64,000 nucleotides of DNA from Echinarachnius parma (lineage: Eukaryota > Echinodermata > Echinoidea > Clypeasteroida > Echinarachniidae): the NCBI GenBank assembly GCA_037951105.1, contig JBAMJV010011231.1, forward strand, positions 1 to 64,000, written 5' to 3'. A program made the position numbers and the translations under genes. Of this stretch, positions 50,455 through 62,957 are shown one piece after another; the first letter of the stretch is position 1, and every line of letters begins with the position of its first letter. Under the pieces are notes generated by a model. That model worked only from the letters and a program-made list of their open reading frames with translations, was not told the DNA's origin and ran no database searches.

Positions 50455-50655
50455 CATTTTGGGGTACGATTGTTTTACTTGGCATACATACTCCTTGGAT
50501 CAAAAAAAGAAAATTCGTCAAAAGAGACACTCTGTATCTATGCAAATTAGGCCTAATTTCCATAATTGATATACAGAGTGTCTCTTTGGATAAATTTTCT
50601 TCTTTTGATCCAAGGAGTTTGTATGCCAGGTAAAACAATTGTACCCCAAACTGTA
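50455..50655. mobile_element. Foldback MITE
   Basis: ggggtacgattgttttactt with ctccttggatcaaaa pairs with ttttgatccaaggag and aaaacaattgtacccc. Arms of about 90 bases surround caaattaggcctaatttcc. Confidence 0.8.
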
Positions 50656-50839
50656 GTGAACACCCATATTTGTGGCCCCTACTAGGAGAAATGACGTAAT
50701 TTAGGCGAGAAATTACGTCACTTACGTTCTCTCTCGTCGTCTGGCGAATCTGAGCACTAGTTCATGCCCGATTTCAGGTTCGTCGGAAAATCCAGTGCAC
50801 CGTCTTCAGAATTACGTAATCAGAGAAGTAGCAACATGT

Positions 50840-51540
50840 ATATGTGTGTGTGTGTGTGTGTTTTATACGTGTGTATGTGTATGTGTGGTGGATTATGTAA
50901 CTGGTGTATGCGTGTGTGTTTGAATGTGTGCGTGTGTGGCTTTGTGTACGTGTGTGTGCATTTGTGCGTGTGTGTGTGTGTTTGTGAGTGTATATGTGTT
51001 TGTTTGTGTTTGTTGGAATGCCAGTGCATGCGTGCGTGTGTGTATCTGCGTATGTGTACGGGTATGGGTTTTTGTTTGAGTGTGTGCGTGTGTTTGTGTT
51101 TGTTTGAGTGCTCGCGTGGATGAGTGTGCGTGCGTGTGTTTATGTTTATGTGGATGTGCGTTTGTGGGTGTTTGTGTGCATTTGTGAGTGTGCATTCATG
51201 TGTTTGTGTGGGTGTGTGTTGTGTATCTGTATGCGTATGTGTGGGAGTTTTATTGATGTTGTGTTTGTGTGTATACGCGTGTGTAAGGGTTTGTGTTTGT
51301 GTGAGCGCATGTGTGGGGTGTTTGTGTGCATTGTTGTTTGTTTGAGTGCGAGTGCGTGCGTGCGTGCGGGAGTGGATGTTTGTGCGTGTGAGTATACGTG
51401 TGTGTAAGTGTGTGTGTGTTTTGTGTGATTGAATGCGTGTATGTGTGTGTGTGTCTGTGTTGGAGTTTGAATAATTCAGTCGGGTCGTGTGTTTGCGCAT
51501 GTGTATGTTTGAAAGTGTAAGGTGTGTGTGAGTGTTTGTC
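50840..51540. repeat. Degenerate GT-rich low-complexity region
   Basis: 700 bp dominated by gtgtgtgtttgtgtgcg-like sequence. Long frames here on both strands give Cys/Val-rich or His/Thr-rich peptides and are composition artefacts. Confidence 0.9.
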
Positions 51541-51668
51541 ATGATTGTGTGTAGAAGGGAACGACGTCATTGTGAACGCGCGTTAACTAAAAACGAAAAT
51601 GGTTCAAAGGCAGCGAACAGGTAGTGAACAGCACGGGTTGACTACATCCAATAGACCGCTTCTGTGAT

Positions 51669-51831
51669 GTATGCAAATAATATTCGTATGACGTATAGAC
51701 TCCCCGTTGGCAAACTTAACAATAGTAACTAGGTTCGGCAAGATAAGTATGCCGGAGCTTACCGGACCTAGTTACTATTGTTAAACAGTGCCAACGTGGA
51801 GTATTACGTCATACGCATATTATTTGCTTAT
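51669..51831. mobile_element. Foldback MITE
   Basis: gcaaataatattcgtatgac pairs with gtcatacgcatattatttgc, and the inner arms taacaatagtaactaggt pair with acctagttactattgtta. Confidence 0.8.
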
Positions 51832-52068
51832 ACAGGGTGGCCCAGAAATAACGGAACGGGGTACTTTCCATTATAAAGAAATATACAGACTAGGTTCACT
51901 GGATAGATAATCTTTTAAAAAGAACTTTGATATCATCAACAGTAATGTTTTTGTTTGGGTGTTCGGAATAACGAATTTCTGTTAAAAAGATTATCTATCC
52001 AGTGAACATATTATCACAATGGCAAATACCCCGTTCCGCTATTTCTGGGCCACCCTGAAACGGTCGTT
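51832..52068. mobile_element. TIR MITE with CAGGGTGGCCCAGAAATA ends
   Basis: tacagggtggcccagaaata at the left pairs with tatttctgggccaccctga at the right. The inner arms actggatagataatctttt / aaagattatctatccagt pair as well. The CAGGGTGGCCCA end resembles mariner-like MITEs; that assignment is inference. Confidence 0.7.
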
Positions 52069-53007
52069 CTAGGACGGGAAACTCGTTCTCGTTCACATAA
52101 GCGAAAACTCCCTATTGTGAGCGGTGTGCGAGCTAGCTGAGCCGGAGCGGAAAGCGCTGTGATTGGTCAGACTGACCTGAATAGTGTTGTACTGGGTATG
52201 TACGTTGTGTTCATTTCCGGATAGCGTGCGCGACCTACTGCATAATACCGCATTGAATCGCGCCTTGTTATGTAAATTCTGTAGCTAGCTTTTCCTCGCA
52301 TTATCAAAGCGCATCGTGTGCAGCCTACCGCATCCTACTGCATTGAATCGCGCTGTGCGGCTTACCGGTACCGGTACCTACCCTATTGAATGACATGGTA
52401 CTGCGTGCATGCAAAATACGCCTCCCCGGTGCGAAGTTCATTGTGTATAGTTCAATGTTGCGGTAACGATCGGGCAGGATGAATGAGCAGGTGGGTCGAT
52501 ATCGCCCGACCAGCGAGGACTGAAGTTACCGCTCTATTGTACCATTCATTGTGATCGAGGGGGTCATGCCAGCTAGCCCGCCGGGTTAACTTGCATGCAA
52601 TTGTACGAAACTGGAGCGGCTTTGTACACATTTTACTGTATGTTAACAGTAAACTGCGCATGCGTTATATTGTTTGTTGATAACGCTATTTTCACGATCG
52701 ATTGTGAAAACGAACGGTCAAACCGAGAATTTGTTCAACCGCTCGCTCGCTCTGTGAGGATGCTTTTCTGAATGGATGCGAAACTAGAAGCGATTTTCTC
52801 TGTTGTTTGACAAATAGCTGAGCTCTGGTCCGCGTTTTTAAATTGCGTTTTTCTTTCCTTCATGACAATTATATGTAGCAAGTTATATATCATTTTAAAG
52901 CTGAAATCCGAGAGAATTCAAAACACTAAAAATCTCAATTTTGATATTGCCGATGAATTACCCGAAGTGACAGAGGGGGACACAATTGCACTTATATAAC
53001 ACAGTAA

Positions 53008-53267
53008 TGCACTCTTAGAAATATTAGGTAATGCTTGGATACATAAGTGCCCTCATTGATGGGTAAACCAAAACTGGGCATTTCTATGCCCAACTGCATA
53101 CTATTTTGTCCAATTATTGCTCATTCTTACCCAAAATGAACAGTAATTGGGTAAGAATGAGCAATAATTGGACAAAATATTATGCAGTTAGGCATAGAAA
53201 TGCCAAGTATTGGTTTACCAATCAATGATTATGTATCCATGCTTTACCCAATATTTCTAAGAGCGTA
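53008..53267. mobile_element. Foldback MITE just downstream of the Death exon
   Basis: actcttagaaatattaggta and the inverse tacccaatatttctaagagc are the ends. Inner arms gcatttctatgcccaactgc and gcagttaggcatagaaatgc also pair. It lies 57 bp inside intron 1 from the exon 1 donor. Confidence 0.8.
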
Positions 53268-53323
53268 TGATTCAAGGCACAACATACGCTTTGATTGATG
53301 AAACGTGTTATTAAATTACTTAC

Positions 53324-53633
53324 CCCCGTGTTTCCCTCCACCCGAGATATCGTCGGCGATTCGTTGCAAGCCAGCTCTCTGGAGTGCGGTTGTAAGTCTG
53401 GTCAGCTGGTCCGATGAGCCCACTCCCTCCGCCCACGACCGAAGCATGCAGAGCGTGCCATAGGATGTAACACTAGCTCCTTGATGGTTGGTTTCGATGG
53501 CTCTTGTAACATCGGGGACGGACACTCCAAGCTCTTTCCCCAGTTTCTCGATGTGGATGTTATTAGTTAATGCATCAGCTACCTGAAGGAAAAAATCCGT
53601 GGTGTAGCCACGTAGCCTGCTCGAAGACGCCAT
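53324..53633 (-). CDS. NLR exon 1: N-terminal Death domain
   Basis: The exon encodes 103 residues plus one base. A Death domain fills most of it (about residues 6-95): the core runs from FFLQVADALT through EKLGKELGVS and TSYGTLCMLRSW to LQRAGLQRIADD, which fits the six-helix Death fold of animal NLR and adaptor proteins. The chosen ATG at 53633 is preceded directly by an in-frame TAG, so this exon cannot extend further upstream without splicing. The same TAG ends a pyrimidine-rich stretch (cttcttttgttcgtccg), so it could be a splice acceptor and the ATG could be an internal methionine behind a 5' exon not identified here. The donor is CACGGGG|GTAAGTAAT, phase 1, and pairs exactly with the phase of the NACHT exon. 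A glycine-rich linker (SGGGKHGG) joins the two domains. Confidence 0.85.
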
Positions 53634-53729
53634 CTAACACGGACGAACAAAAGAAGCAAATCTATAAGTATTCAGAAATGTTCAATACAACAGTATAAAG
53701 TGTTTAATGCAACTCGGAGTCAGCTGCCG

Positions 53730-54560
53730 GGTCATTCCATGTCAAATCACCCAATGGATTTCATCGTACCCCCTTCAAATTTGTTCATATTTGGTATGTA
53801 TGATATTTCAACCTTTCAAAGCGCAAATATTTAAGTTTTATCCCAATCCGCCCAACGGTTTTGGCGCTATGGGCGATTCTTTGGGGGTAGTTTTGTCAAA
53901 AATGGGCGTGGGCACCGTTTTTCAAATCGCCATTGTCCGTTAACCGTTGGGTCAATTTATTTTGTAATGGTGTCATTGGACTGGAGATGTTATATGCAAT
54001 CCATTTATGCCATTTGTTTTCATGCATGAGCGAGTTTGGATACGAAAGCGCAAATATTTAAGTTTTATCCCAATCCGCCCAACGGTTTTGGCGCTATGGG
54101 CGATTCTTTGGGGGTAGTTTTGTCAAAAATGGGCGTGGGCACCGTTTTTCAAATCGCCATTGTCCGTTAACCGTTGGGTCAATTTATTTTTGTAATGGTG
54201 TCATTGGACTGGAGATGTTATATGCAATCCATTTATGCCATTTGTTTTTATGCATGAGCGAGTTTGGATACGATAACCTTTGACCTTGGGCTTCAACCTT
54301 TTGCTTAAATCTTGGCTTTATATAATATCTACAATATATGAAAGAATTGGAGATGTATTATTTCTTGTTTTTTCTACAGCCTTGTTTTAAGTTTGCAAAT
54401 TTCATGTAAAATTGAATTATTTTAGACCTACACCCATGTTCAAGAATTCTATAGGGGTGTATTGTATGAAAAAGACCTTTTCAAAGTCAGGATTAGAGCC
54501 TATTCACACTCTGGCTCACCACTGTTAAATAGACCTGCTAATCCCCATACAATAGCAATC
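53730..54560. mobile_element. GGTCATTCCATGTCAAATCA element, copy 2, with a 228-bp tandem duplication
   Basis: Homologous to 46281-47090. The unit starting cgcaaatatttaagttttat at 53821 is repeated at 54049 almost without change. It begins about 95 bp upstream of the exon 1 ATG, so it occupies the proximal upstream region of the NLR gene. Confidence 0.7.
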
Positions 54561-54570
54561 CAGACAAATG

Positions 54571-55612
54571 ACATTCTAATGATACCACATGTTTCCAACC
54601 TGACAATGGCCCTGTTGCAGAAAGATATAAATCAATTGTGAGTCAGATCAAATGTTCTAAATGCACAAATCTGATTGGTTGAAACGCAGAAAATGTCTCT
54701 CCCTGCAACAGGGCCTAGGTGGAGATGTTTTCTTGAATAAAATCTTTCAAGTTCAAATTATTGCAAACTTGTACATCAATTATGAAAGCAAATATCTACA
54801 GGTATCCCTTTTCAATTAATTTAATGTTTCTATGCAACAGAAATTCATGCAATAGTAACATGATTTGCACTTGTAAACATTCAACCCTGATTATTTCCAA
54901 CTAAACCAAACACAAAAACAATGCTGTTTGATATTCCACTCATTTTGATTTTTAATGGCACTTGTTTTTAAATGCATTAATTGCAATAAAAAAAACAGTG
55001 CAATTTGAAATTTCACAAACCATAAATAATGCATTAAGCAAATGTGATGATTCACAGAAATGGACAGGCATGCGCAAGTTCTTGTGACTTTTGAAATTAG
55101 GTCATTTGTCTTTAATCTAAGCTCTTTCATAGCATGAAGAGATAAGTATCTCTGATTTTCACACATGGTGTACAAAACAACTGTAGAAATATTGTGGTAA
55201 GATCAAATCTTAAACAATCATTGGTTATAAAATTATGAGCAGTTGTCAAGAGGGTAGTTACTGTTTGTGTTTGGTATAGTTGGAAAGAATCAGGTTTGAA
55301 TTTGTACAGATTGCAAATCATGTTAATATTGCATGAATTTCTGATGCATAGAAACATTAAATTCATTGAAAAGGGATACCTGTATATATTTGCTTTCATA
55401 ATTGATGTACAAGTTTGCAATTTGAACTTGAACTTGAAAGATTTTATTCAAGAAAAAATCTCCACCTAGGCCCTGTTGCAGAGAGAGACATTTTCTGCAT
55501 TTCAACCAATCATATGTGTGCATTTAGAACATTTGATCTGACTCACAATTGATTTATCTCTTTCTGCAACAGGGCCATTGTCAGGTTGGAAACATGTGGT
55601 ATCATTAGGAGT
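54571..55612. mobile_element. Foldback element with GGCCCTGTTGCAGAAAG ends
   Basis: Arms 54571-54920 and 55258-55612 are inverted: ccacatgtttccaacctgac/gtcaggttggaaacatgtgg, ggccctgttgcagaaag/ctttctgcaacagggcc, and aaccaaacacaaa/tttgtgtttggt. The loop is about 340 bp. Open frames in it lie on the arms and are not genes. Confidence 0.8.
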
Positions 55613-57050
55613 GTAAACCGTGAAAGTTCAAGGAAACAAAAAGATATGGGACGTTGTAAAAATGAACATGAAGGAATAATTGGGAAACTCCAACGATGGC
55701 AACATACATTGCGAATTGAGCAGTTCCCCAGCAACAACAACACCAACAACAAACAAACGAAATATACACCCCCTTCGTTGAGCAGCGCTCCTTATAACAT
55801 TATTCAAGACCTTATGGCAGCAAACGGGAATGCTGTGAGGTGCCCCAAACCCTGGCTAAACATTTGATGAGTAGATGATGGACATGAAATAAGAAACTGC
55901 TGATATCCAATGGAGCAGTAGCCCAATGACTTTTTCTCAGGAGTCACTAACATCATTATAATTAATAGTTTACACTTAGTCATGGTAGTGATTGTCGCCT
56001 TGAGACGTATTACATGATTATCAATAAATTGAATAATATTTTGGATTACCTAATTATCACGAGCGAAAGATCACTGTGGAACTCGATACTTAAAAGTCAC
56101 AATGTCAAAACGTATCGCCTTGTCTTCTTGCTGATGGTAAGATAAAGAAAAGGGCATCTGGCAAACTGCTAAATGCACATAACAATACCCAATCTAACAA
56201 AACTTCATATCGTTGTAGGGTAAACTCTTCCTACAACCTCTAACCCATCTTGGTAGAGGGGTGGCGGTGCCACTAGCTGTAAGCATGATATTTGGTGCTT
56301 ACCTGATCTGCTGATTCCCATTTATTCTCCTTCACAAGTCGTGGATCTCATTATTCATGTTATTCGCCCGCCATTCGTCGCTCCAGCACCACAAACACAA
56401 AAGGAAATATATATCATCTATCGGTAGACTTTATGTCGAATCAACTAGTTATTTTATCCGCGATCCACATTTCTCCAAAGTTCATCAAATCACGGAACAC
56501 CAAATAGCCATGATAGATGTGGTATTATACTTCCGTAATCCGTAGTCAATATTACTACAATGAATCCATATCCTTATTATGTAAATTTGTTTGTATTTAT
56601 AAGTTGATAAACTAGACTATCTCTGGTAGCTTTTCGTTTAGGTTCTGTTACGCGATTTAAATATAAAAGCAGTTCAGAATGTCATCAACACATACGCCTC
56701 CAGGCGGTACGTCTCCAAATTATTCTATATAGCGTTTCACTGCGTTTGCGAGACATGATGACCGTAGCATTGCATGTAAACTATTGACTCATATATTGTT
56801 GCTGTATCATTTGAAATACGAAGCACAATGTAATACGCACAGTCACTGCGTGCACACATATTCGTTGCATATAATAAATCATGCATTCTTGCACGACGTG
56901 TATATAATTAACATAATAACTATGACCAGTGGCGTAGCTATGACAGCTTTAGTCCTTGGGGGAATGCAGGGAGTAATCATCAGTGGTTATCTTAGGGTAG
57001 TAGGTCTATGATTAGGGATAGTTTGAAAACAGAAATGTGTCACACATGGG
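55613..57050. other. No supported feature
   Basis: Mixed-composition sequence without a recognisable domain, tRNA, long repeat or inverted repeat. A short frame near 55586-55867 has no recognisable domain. Confidence 0.45.
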
Positions 57051-57212
57051 CCCCGTTGCAGAAAGAGATGCAATATATATTGTAAAGTTGCATTAATTAC
57101 AAAGTCAGATCATATGACTTAACTGCGAAAATCTGATTGGTTGAAATGCACAAATTTTCTGACTTGCAAATAATTATTGCGACATACAATCGACTGCAAC
57201 ATGATATGTGTA
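57051..57212. mobile_element. Small MITE with GGGCCCCGTTGCAGAAAG end
   Basis: The left end gggccccgttgcagaaagag and an interior aatctgattggttgaaa match the 54.6-kb foldback family. The right end ctgcaaca is degenerate. Confidence 0.55.
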
Positions 57213-57443
57213 CAATTTATTACATTCACATTCACAAGTAAATGTTAGTGCTTGTAAAAGATTCAGTTTCCATTTCTTTATAGCATGAATTATTTACTAA
57301 CATTTTTCAACTTAAGCTAGACTAAAAAAGATAAACAAATTACCAGCAACCAGTGAAACCACATCTGTGGAGTTTGACAATAACATTGATGATATAGTCA
57401 CACACCCCCTCTGATTGTTCTCCTCATTGGACATCCAGACAAA

Positions 57444-58217
57444 GGAGGGCAATTCCACGGAAACGGAAGGACATTCAGACGCAATTTTTGAAATTTAATC
57501 AAATAATTCCAGGATCCTGCTTATGATTCATCATTGTACATAACATTTCTGAGACTCTTGGTGGGACACCTTTGATTTCCTATTTTATTTTTTTTTGGTT
57601 ACATTACGTTTATTAGATATGGACACTAATGAGGCCGGTAACGGAAGGACGGCAAAATGGACATGGATTTTCAAGTTCTTTAGTTATGATCCAATCTCTG
57701 TGAAGTTTCAAATGCTATCATGTTATATTGGCTCATAGTCCATTCCCTAAGGTTCAAAGAGTATTACAACATTTATTTGACAAAATATATCTATTGGTAT
57801 ATTAATTACAAGAAGTTAATTGCTTCACTGTTCGGTAACGGAAGGACAGTAACGGAAGGACAGAGTTTTTGATTCATTACAAATATACTTCTCAAACAAC
57901 TGAAATTTTAATGTGAACACATATTGTGATATCCAATCATCCAATTTGGTACCTTAAAACAGAAAAATACTAGAAAGGAATGCAAAAAATGAAGAAAATC
58001 TAGAAATAGGCACTGTGTAGTCCCATGTGTATGGGTTCATGTATGGTGTCTGTTTCTCCTATCAGGAGACGCCCAATATTTTGTTTAATCATGTAAACTG
58101 AAAGATATCATTATGTGATCATGATTTATGAAAACATTATCCAGAAAAAATAAACAAGATCAGAAATAATCCTCATTTGATTTTTCCACTTTTGGCTCAT
58201 TTGGCGTGGAATTGCCC
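57444..58217. mobile_element. GGTAACGGAAGGAC element, short copy
   Basis: Ends ggagggcaattccacgg and gcgtggaattgccc match the long copy. The 14-mer occurs at about 57459 (variant), 57635, 57833 and 57848. The 57480-57850 part aligns well with 45260-45660; the remainder differs. Aggagg/agga flanks do not decide the target duplication. Confidence 0.7.
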
Positions 58218-59390
58218 AGGATGTTTAACATTCCAATGTAATGGTTGAACATGTCACCATTAATATTATCTTTGGAGATCTCATAGTACTATTCATGGTC
58301 AGAGGACATAATATTACTCGTGTCATGTTAAACTATTTAATTTGAATGTTCATCTTTGAGGAGAAACAATTAACTTATCCCTGGTGGTGCATGACAACAA
58401 TCAATGTGCTAGTAAAATTTCACTGATGTGGTAGGCTTTTACTTGTAAGTGGTAATTTTATGTCTTTTAATCTAGCTTAATTTGATAAATTCAGTATAAT
58501 GCCTGCCATGGTGTTAGTTGTGAAGTATACATCCCGAAGGTGCCCCATTGCTTGGTGTACATGTACATTATGCATACTATACCACTATTATTAATTTTCA
58601 GTATGTGTAAATAATGAGGCCGCAATGCATGAATTGTGATCGATTCCCTAACCCTAACTCTATTGTAAACATAATAAAGGAATATATATCCACAACCGCT
58701 GGGGTACGAAGTTCACGCTGCATGATATAATTAAAATCGAGTTGCTCCAGTCAAATAACGATAGAATAGGATCAGTGATGTGTGTGTATTTGCATGCATT
58801 CTTTTTTGTCGGAACGATATTTGTTGGCGTAGTTGTTTGCTCTTGAAATAATTATATTGTTTCTGTATAATGCATAGTCCAATGGCATATACAGAACATT
58901 GATACACAGGGGCTTTCTGGATGTGAAATGAGTCGTCATTGTGTACATGGGATTCCAAAGGGAGCAGCGTGTGCCATAAGGCTATTTTATTCCTGTGTTT
59001 ACATTTTGTGTATTGTGTTTGTAGCATCCAAACAAAGGTTGGGGGTTGCCTGGATCCGCCTCAATAGTGGCGTAGCTACAGGGGGAGGGAGGGGGAGGGG
59101 TAGGGGGGTGAACGTGTCCCCAATAATTTGACAAAAAACAATAATATTCATCGGGGTAAACATTCTGAAAAAAAATTAGATATATAAAAGCGTGGCCCCC
59201 GCTGCCAACCCATAAGGTGTAGCTTGTTTTGTTTTGTCAAGGGTCGTGGGGGGGGGGGGGGGGGGGGGGAGGGGGGCATGTATAATGTGGGCTACCATTG
59301 TATTTGTAATAATTATGTTTTAATGATGTTCGAACTTATCTTCATACACAACACACGCCAATTAATAAGGCTATAGACAATGGAAACAAC
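58218..59390. other. No supported gene
   Basis: Contains the fragment gtggcgtagctacaggggg at about 59067 and G runs at 59095-59110 and 59249-59275, relics of TIR elements. Nothing else recognised. Confidence 0.45.
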
Positions 59391-59399
59391 ATCATTAAT

Positions 59400-60130
59400 C
59401 TGTTTGAAACTTAGTATAATAAAACCGTTAATCCAAAACTATATTTCGATTTCAACAATGCAAGAACAATATAATGTATTGTTTACTTGAACACCTGCTA
59501 TAGGTGCATTCCTGCACCAACGTGATGTACATGTTATGTTATACCGCTAATCCCTCATAAGTATATTTATTTAAAAAACACAAGAACGTTGAACTGAAAT
59601 GTATACTTTTAAACATGCTGGAGGTGAAATCCTGCACCATAATGATGTACATGTTTATTATTAGATTATTTATATATAACCGCTAATCCCACATAAGTAT
59701 TATCAGTTCAAAAACATATAAACATTGAACTGAAATGTTTACTTCTAAAATTGCTTGATGAGCAATCATGCACCATAGATATGTACATGTTATTCAATAA
59801 GTATTTCATATAATTTTAACCGCCAATCCCACATGAGTATTTTTCATTTCATAAACACAATAACATTGAATTAAATTGTTTTCTTTGCAACATGCTTGAA
59901 AAGCAAGTCTACACCATAGTAATGTACATGTTATTTTATATAACCGCTAATCCCTCATACGTATTTGTACTTAAAACACACAGTAACATTGAACTAAAAT
60001 GTTACATTTTAAGCATGCTTGAGGTGCAATCCTGCACCGTAATAATGTACATGTTATTTAACATAATTATATTTAATATATAACAACTAATCCCACATAA
60101 GTAATTTTACTTCAAAAACATAAGATAAAT
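59400..60130. repeat. Tandem array of about 120-140-bp units, five to six copies
   Basis: The motif atgtacatgtta occurs near 59526, 59644 (variant), 59781, 59923 and 60046. Each is preceded by tgcacca/tacacca and followed by aaccgctaatccc-like sequence and a cattgaact-like stretch. Confidence 0.8.
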
Positions 60131-60409
60131 ACTTAAATACTTAATAATATAAAGCTCTAAGAGATGATTTTCAATCATCTTAGGCGCTATCATAAATCGC
60201 TAACATTATTATTATCAAGATTGAACTGAAATGTTTACAGCTGGAGTAATTGTTCTTCTTGCGGTTTGGAGATATGATCGGCATTTGTAAGGCCTTCATC
60301 AGTCACAGAGATACCGATCATTGATTTGATGATGATAGTAGTTTGTCACATGTGGGACATTAAGATATTCAATCCCATATATTGCCATTGAATATTGCTC
60401 AAGTTGTTC

Positions 60410-60800
60410 AGTCGCATGATACCGTAACAATTCCTTTTGAAGGAAAGAAAACATTAACATTAATCATCAAATCCAAAATATGTACACTGTGATAACCATT
60501 TATAGTAATGCAATATTTTATGTTAAATTATAATGCAAAACTGTTTTGCATTATGATTTAACATAACTTCCTGCATTTCTAAATATTCAATGAAGCTTGA
60601 CGTGATAATCTGAGGGGTATCGATCTTTGATTTTGATGATGATTGCTCAACTTGTTTAAGTAAACATGATACCGTAACACTTTCTTTTGAAAGGAAATGA
60701 AACATTAGCCATGAGCTCCAAAATATGTTCGCTGTGACATTTACCTTTTGAAATGCAATATGTTATGTTGAATTAAAAAGCAAACCAAAACAGTCCACAG
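60410..60800. repeat. Two-copy direct repeat, about 250-bp period
   Basis: gcatgataccgtaacaattc at 60412 and acatgataccgtaacacttt at 60663 start two aligned blocks with ccaaaatatgt and atgcaatat motifs. Confidence 0.6.
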
Positions 60801-61689
60801 CATTCAATAAAACTTGACATTTATTTTGAATGCAAGCCTGATGTCAAATTTGATTTCTAGTTTAACTTAGAACAGAACGTTTTTTAGTTTCAAGTCTGTC
60901 ACATTAAATTAATTACTTTATTTGCTTCACATATTGGAACCATAGGGGGTATAATGGGGCATAGATGGAGCCTCTGCCTCTTCTACCTTCTGCCCCTCTC
61001 CTGCCTAAACATAAGGGGAAGCAGGAGAACAGCTAGCCCCATTAGTTTGAACGGAAAACAAAAGAGTAAATAATGCATATCATACACATGCCATGCGGAT
61101 ACAGACAATAACTTTGATATATTATGGCACAAGCAAAATAATTGATATGCAATTTTAATGAATGAATTTTGTATACCAAAAAACAACGGGTCGAAACATT
61201 TATTAAATTAAATCTGATTGGTTCAGTCTGTTAACGTGGCTACATATTATTTTGGAAACACACAAAATAGTCATCCAGATAATAGACAGTAATAGATATT
61301 CAAACCAAGCTTTGCATTCATTCAACACAAAAATCCCCGAAGAAGCCTTATTATGGGCGAACATTTAGACATAAAACAATGTTTTCACACGGTGTTTTAT
61401 TTTAACTTTTCGCGGTAATGTTACATACAGTAATATATAGACACGTCACAAACGAAATGATTAACGGGTCGAACAATTTAGTTAAAACAGATTGTTTGTG
61501 GTCTGTTTATGTGGCTACGTATTTAGTATATTTACATTACAGCGCTAATGATGCTTCCTTTCGAACACCAGTAAAACTTAAGTTTCCTTTCTGTAAAGAC
61601 TATTTGCTCTCGGTAACACACACACACATATAACATATAACATTTTTTCAAGTACACTTAAAACACATGCTGTATAGAGTACAGAAGCT

Positions 61690-62045
61690 ATGACTTCATA
61701 AAAATCTGTTTTTAGAATTTTCGAATTTGAACTTCATTTTCCGAAAGAGCATAAAAAATTATGTCCAAATACCGAAAATCAATTGAATATGTTAAGTATT
61801 GGCGGAGATATGCCCATCCGAATGAATGTTTTTGTTAATAGGCAATCAGTGTTATATTGCTCTGGCTCTTAACTTTATGAACCAGAGCACTATAACACTG
61901 ATTGCCCATTGAGGTAAAATTCATTCGGATGGGCATATCTCAGCCAATACTTAACATATTCAATTGATTTTCGGTATTTGGACGTTATTTTGTATGCTCT
62001 TTCGGAAATTGAAGTTCCAATTTGAAAATTCTAAACATAGATGTT
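61690..62045. mobile_element. Foldback element
   Basis: Arms of about 160 bases: ttggcggagatatgcccatc and gatgggcatatctcagccaa, gcaatcagtgttatattgct and agcactataacactgattgc, and the outer tttccgaaagagcata / tatgctctttcggaaa. The loop is very short (near 61873). Confidence 0.85.
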
Positions 62046-62114
62046 TGATGACGTCACACTTCACCACTCTATCTTTCAACAGTATAATCATTTGTGCATA
62101 CGATGTATATTAAA

Positions 62115-62280
62115 CAAATATACCATGCACTGAGAGCCTCTAGTTGAAATTATGGATTCCGAGGTGACAGGAAAAGCACTATGTTCTGAGGGTCGTAGAC
62201 CCGAAGAACATAGTGCTTTTTCTGTCACCGAGGAATCCATAATTTTACTAGTGGCTCGAAATAGTGCATGATATATTTGT
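62115..62280. mobile_element. Hairpin MITE
   Basis: gaaaagcactatgttct and agaacatagtgcttttt pair with gtcgtagac at the tip. The arms extend through gtgacag/ctgtcac and attatggattcc/ggaatccataat to tgcact..gag/ctc..agtgca. Confidence 0.8.
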
Positions 62281-62911
62281 TTTATATCCTTCGCATAATC
62301 ATAATTATCGCAAAAACAAATGATTTCTATTAAATTAAAGAAAAATATAAAGAAAAACAAAACATTGATCATAGAACCATCACTGCACTGACTATGTTCT
62401 GTTTGTGACACTGACCCCCTTTGCGCAATAGTCCTAGCGCAGAGCGCGTATTGCGCTATCTTTCCATTCATGGTTACGCGCCTTAACAACTAATGCGCAC
62501 CCAATTGCAAAACGCGCGCATCAAAATGAATAATGAAACCTGCTTTACATACTACACACGTGTTTATTGTATGGAGAAAATACATTACACATACAGCTAG
62601 TGCAGTGCATACCGCGGCCGATTGTTAAATGACGAATTAGTGTCACGACCACAGAAGGACAACGATGCACAATGTGCACCATTGTCGTAATTTTAAAATT
62701 CGAATACTGCTACGTTATACATGAAATGCATCTCTAGAATATTCTTTGGAACTTATTGATATTCACGGGTGAAAATATGCTGTATTTCTTTTTTTAAAAC
62801 GCTTTGAGAAATCTCGTCGAGCATCTTTCGCAAGCTAAAACAAGACCTCTGCTCGCAGGGAAGTTTTATAACACGCATCTCTATGGGCTCAATATGATCA
62901 CCCGGCGTTTA

Positions 62912-62957
62912 TGACGTCATTCATGGAATAGCATTTACTATTCCATGAATGACGTCA
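62912..62957. repeat. Perfect 20-bp inverted repeat with TGACGTCA ends
   Basis: tgacgtcattcatggaatag and its exact complement are separated by six bases. Each arm begins with a CRE-type palindrome. Confidence 0.85.

Larger units (their letters stand above)
49476..53323 (-). other. Intron 1 between Death and NACHT exons
   Basis: 3.8 kb. Contains the foldbacks at 50455, 51669, 51838 and 53008 and a GT-rich region. Between 49476 and 50450 I see no feature. Confidence 0.7.

Noticed and set aside
50764-51570. 240-codon His/Thr-rich frame and its Cys/Val-rich opposite
   Set aside because: Composition artefact of a degenerate GT-rich region; no domain or splice signal.
55586-55867. 93-codon plus-strand frame as a small gene
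   Set aside because: It begins on a foldback arm, is low-complexity (Asn/Lys-rich), and has no recognisable domain or splice context.
57444-58217. TA target duplication for the short GGTAACGGAAGGAC copy
   Set aside because: The flanks are aggagg and agga rather than TA, so the target site of this copy cannot be stated.
62088-62489. 133-codon minus-strand frame
   Set aside because: Part of it is the inverted arm of the hairpin MITE at 62115-62280; no domain.
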